The notes below the pieces were generated by a model, which was given only the letters and a program-made list of their open reading frames with translations, made no database searches and was not told where the DNA came from. A DNA stretch of 31,527 nucleotides, taken from a virus. The DNA is taken from IMG/VR virus record IMGVR_UViG_3300008050_000177, positions 1 through 31,527 of that record; one strand, written 5' to 3'. Position 1 is the stretch's first letter. Each line of letters opens with the position of its first letter. Positions 29,686-31,527 of the stretch are shown one piece after another. A program made the translations under genes and the position numbers.

Positions 29686-30150
29686 TTAGTCTTCGTAAAT
29701 AATCGTTTCCGGCTTGTTTAAAAATGCCTTGTTTCCCTCTATTATTCTCAACGCCTCATTGTGCTTTTCAACTGTGATTCGGTCGTTAACGCTCAACAAC
29801 TCATGGTGCTTCCGTAGGTTGTAAAGTACGGTTGTATGCTTTCCAACACCTACAAACCCCATCAACTCCGCAAGGTCGTTATATGTCAACTCATAAAAGT
29901 ATTGCCGCATTAAGTATAGGCAAACTTTCCGGGCTGCAACCTTTTGTGATTTCCGGCCCTTGATTTTTATCTGCTCTGAATTGTAACCGGTTGCCGGTTC
30001 TAACATATCAATAAATTGTGTTGCTGTCATTTTGGTTTTTGGTTTTTGGTTTGTGTGTTTGCTTGTTATTAGTCTTATGGTCTGTGCAATAACGCCTGTT
30101 GTCATTATCAACGCCAAAATCTGCATTGGGTGTTGTGTGATTGTTTCCAT
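29686..30150 (-). CDS. DnaA domain IV-like replication protein, possibly membrane-anchored
   Basis: Residues 66-116 match the DnaA DNA-binding domain: a basic RKSQKVAARKVCLYLMRQYF helix, then YNDLAELMG and the signature GKHTTVLYNLRKH (103-115, compare G-R-D-H-T-T-V in DnaA). No AAA+ domain is present. ATG at 30150 overlaps the preceding stop (TAATG) and adds a hydrophobic helix (residues 9-27) that would anchor the protein. ATG at 30030, after an A/C-rich leader, would give a soluble 114-residue form. It probably binds the phage origin or recruits host replication factors. With the DUF6291-like protein it forms the only visible replication module. Confidence 0.82.
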   Translation of the reverse strand: METITQHPMQILALIMTTGVIAQTIRLITSKHTNQKPKTKMTATQFIDMLEPATGYNSEQIKIKGRKSQKVAARKVCLYLMRQYFYELTYNDLAELMGFVGVGKHTTVLYNLRKHHELLSVNDRITVEKHNEALRIIEGNKAFLNKPETIIYED

Positions 30151-30350
30151 TATTTTTTATCAAGTTCATCAATTAGGGCGTCTGCTGCTTTTACTGCCAT
30201 TGCCGCGCTCAATTTTATTGTTAGTGTTGGTACTGCACACAAACCTTGCATTGCTAACGCTGCAAAATATTCTCTTTTGGTTACTCCTATTTCGTTCGCC
30301 GCGTAACTTTCGGGTGTTTGCGAATATGCCCCTTTATCTCCGTTTTTCAT
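30150..30350 (-). CDS. small conserved phage protein, 66 aa
   Basis: The sequence includes VTKREYFAALAMQGL and a C-terminal helix (AVKAADALIDELDKK). This pattern recurs in small Bacteroidota phage proteins encoded next to DnaA- or replisome-like genes. No known function. It has a leader ending ACACC and its stop overlaps the next ATG, so it is coupled to the DnaA-like gene. Confidence 0.68.
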   Translation of the reverse strand: MKNGDKGAYSQTPESYAANEIGVTKREYFAALAMQGLCAVPTLTIKLSAAMAVKAADALIDELDKK

Positions 30351-30368
30351 GGTGTTTTTATTTGTGGT

Positions 30369-31064
30369 TTATTTTTTGCTTTGTGTGTTTCCAATGTTAG
30401 TTGCTAAATTTTGCATGCTCCGGACCATTTCAGGCGGCGGTGTATATTTCACTTTCTCCGGTTCGCCTTTCTTGTATTGCTTCTTTTCAACTGGCACCAA
30501 TTTCAACCAACTGTTTTGTAATGACTGTTCAACCATGGCAATATTATCCTCTTGGCTGTTGTAGTTCATTTTCATTTGTAGCTGCTCAATAGAGGTTGCA
30601 GCCAATGGCCGGGCTTTTAATTCGTGCCTCATCTTTAACCATTTCTTGAATATGTCGTTTAGCTTTTGATTTTTAAAGTAAACGCGCTCACTCTTTTTTG
30701 TTGTTTCTTTTACATTAACATTAGCATTAACATTAGCATTAACATTAACATTATCAGCTTTTTTGGGTTCTGAAATAAAGGGTTGGGTTAATTGGGTTGT
30801 TGTGGCTTTCTTTGGCCTTCCTCCTTTTGCTCCGTTTACCTTTTGTTTGGCAATGTACTTCTCGTACTTTTTTAGGTCCCTTTTAAGTGATTGTTTAATT
30901 GGCTCAAATGCAATTTCTGTTATGAAGTCCCCGGCCTCCGGGTTCTCATCATTAACATAACTGAAAATGTGCTTTATCAACGCCCCGGCCTGCTCGTTAC
31001 TCAACTTGTCCCAAACTCCGCGTTGGTCGCAATAAAGAATAAATGATTTCTTACCGTTTGCCAT
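30369..31064 (-). CDS. DUF6291-like replication/primosome-type protein with Asn-Val repeat linker
   Basis: ATG at 31064 (MANGKKSFILYCDQRG) is chosen over an upstream start that adds a spurious hydrophobic stretch. Residues 1-80 match DUF6291 (KLSNEQAGALIKHIFSYVND), seen in Bacteroidota phage proteins that sit where replication initiators do. Next are a basic GGRPKKA turn, a repeat linker of N-V-N-A units (near residue 105-118) and a C-terminal helical domain. Such two-domain layouts resemble DnaD/phage initiator proteins. The linker is encoded by a hexamer repeat that could vary in length. It is proposed as a replication initiation or loader protein. Confidence 0.78.
   Translation of the reverse strand: MANGKKSFILYCDQRGVWDKLSNEQAGALIKHIFSYVNDENPEAGDFITEIAFEPIKQSLKRDLKKYEKYIAKQKVNGAKGGRPKKATTTQLTQPFISEPKKADNVNVNANVNANVNVKETTKKSERVYFKNQKLNDIFKKWLKMRHELKARPLAATSIEQLQMKMNYNSQEDNIAMVEQSLQNSWLKLVPVEKKQYKKGEPEKVKYTPPPEMVRSMQNLATNIGNTQSKK
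30714..30752. repeat. hexanucleotide repeat within the DUF6291-like gene
   Basis: Six tandem units ATTAAC/ATTAGC (plus strand) encode alternating Asn-Val and Asn-Ala pairs in the linker. Units change the frame by six bases, so gain or loss would only lengthen or shorten the linker by two residues. Confidence 0.85.
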
Positions 31065-31065
31065 T

Positions 31066-31173
31066 TTATGTTGATACAAATAGAAAAGGGCAAGCATTGA
31101 CAATGCCCCGGACCATGCCAACCTCAACATTGGTTGGCCCGTTGCCCCTTTCTAAGTAAATAAAGTTTTGCAT
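31066..31173 (-). CDS. possible small protein, 35 aa
   Basis: ATG at 31173 opens 35 codons to a TAA one base before the DUF6291-like start. The product is MQNFIYLERGNGPTNVEVGM... with a hydrophobic end. Spacing relative to the next gene resembles the rest of the operon, but there is no family support. It fills most of the gap between the methyltransferase and the initiator-like gene. Confidence 0.4.
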   Translation of the reverse strand: MQNFIYLERGNGPTNVEVGMVRGIVNACPFLFVST

Positions 31174-31221
31174 TTGTTGAGGTTTTAAGATGTGCGGTTG
31201 TCATTCCGCGTTGCTAATATA

Positions 31222-31527
31222 CTAAAACATTCTCAATTGTTGCTTGTGTTGCTCAATTCGTTTCATTGCTGCGTTAAAATAGTCTTTATCTAACTCGCAC
31301 GCTGTAAGGTCAAAGCCTAAATTGTGGCAAGCTATGGCAATGCTTCCAGAACCAAGATGTGTGTCGAGTATCTTGTCACCTTCCTTTGCGTAGTTCATTA
31401 ATAGCCATTCATACAAATAAACAGGTTTTTGCGTTTGGTGTATCTTATCTACTTGGTTGTGTTTATGTATTGAGTATTCGCAAATTTTAGCAGGTTTTTT
31501 TAAACTCATACTCACCCAAGCATACTC
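31222..31527 (-). CDS. DNA N6-adenine/N4-cytosine methyltransferase, C-terminal part (enters from outside the window)
   Basis: The frame is open from base 31527 to TAA at 31222. It ends with a C-terminal block nearly identical to that of 25565-26200, including TQKP, the motif I segment DTHLGSGSIAIAC and the helix ending LRMF. At its upstream end EYAWVSMSLKKP corresponds to the residues after ADF in the complete paralogue. The N-terminal part is found at 1-264 on the same strand, in frame; about 22 codons are missing between the two. On a circular molecule it would be one gene. Confidence 0.85.
   Translation of the reverse strand, partial: EYAWVSMSLKKPAKICEYSIHKHNQVDKIHQTQKPVYLYEWLLMNYAKEGDKILDTHLGSGSIAIACHNLGFDLTACELDKDYFNAAMKRIEQHKQQLRMF

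Noticed and set aside
31064-31130. Upstream start of the DUF6291-like protein
   Set aside because: The extra 22 residues do not fit the family, while MANGKKSF is the usual beginning.
1-31527. tRNA genes or CRISPR arrays
   Set aside because: No cloverleaf-like or regularly spaced repeat pattern was seen by eye; a tRNA scan would be needed to exclude a divergent tRNA.

Overview
The window is a tailed-phage genome, or nearly all of one, from a Bacteroidota host. The pointers are promoter-like boxes of the Bacteroidota type (TAnnTTTG), A/C-rich leaders instead of Shine-Dalgarno sites, and structural protein families typical of Bacteroidota siphoviruses. Almost every gene lies on the minus strand, tightly packed with TAATG or ATGA overlaps. 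Only two small genes are called on the plus strand. I see no integrase, CI-like repressor, tRNA or CRISPR array. The two window ends carry in-frame halves of one DNA methyltransferase, so the molecule is probably circular or circularly permuted, with about 65-70 bases missing at the junction.

Reading along the minus strand from the right: methyltransferase C-terminus (31.5-31.2 kb); a DUF6291-like protein and a DnaA domain IV-like protein, the only replication candidates (31.1-29.7 kb); small conserved proteins; a PLD-like protein; terminase small subunit; an HNH homing endonuclease; an interrupted terminase large subunit (28.4-26.2 kb); a second methyltransferase; head-tail and tail proteins; a tail-tip protein of 814 aa; the tape measure (19.5-16.8 kb); a tail fibre; a ClpP-type prohead protease with scaffold; the major capsid protein; a candidate tail-tube protein; the portal and a connector; then a lysis module (8.8-6.7 kb). 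After a gap with a strong repeated promoter comes the early region (6.3-0 kb): small regulators, RecT, a YqaJ-type exonuclease, a VRR-NUC nuclease, a cytosine-5 methyltransferase and the N-terminal half of the adenine-type methyltransferase.

The most striking region is terL. An HNH endonuclease gene of the NUMOD4-HNH-NUMOD1 type sits at the very 5' end of terL. Its own 3' end contains a second, synonymously diverged copy of the first 12 codons of terL, which restores the gene. About 75 nt further on, the Walker A coding sequence is split by exactly 40 nt that hold an in-frame UAG and a GC-rich hairpin and are bracketed by two serine codons. Removing the 40 nt gives GGTSAGKT and one continuous 398-residue terminase. 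The layout recalls the phage T4 mobA/gene 60 cassette (homing endonuclease plus ribosomal bypass gap). It is a candidate new programmed bypass, or alternatively a +1 frameshift, in a packaging motor.

Other notable features are three copies of an early promoter/operator, an 86-nt nested inverted-repeat element in the early region, several genes that may be leaderless, a plus-strand ribbon-helix-helix gene inside the late region, and a 36-residue secreted peptide in the lysis module.
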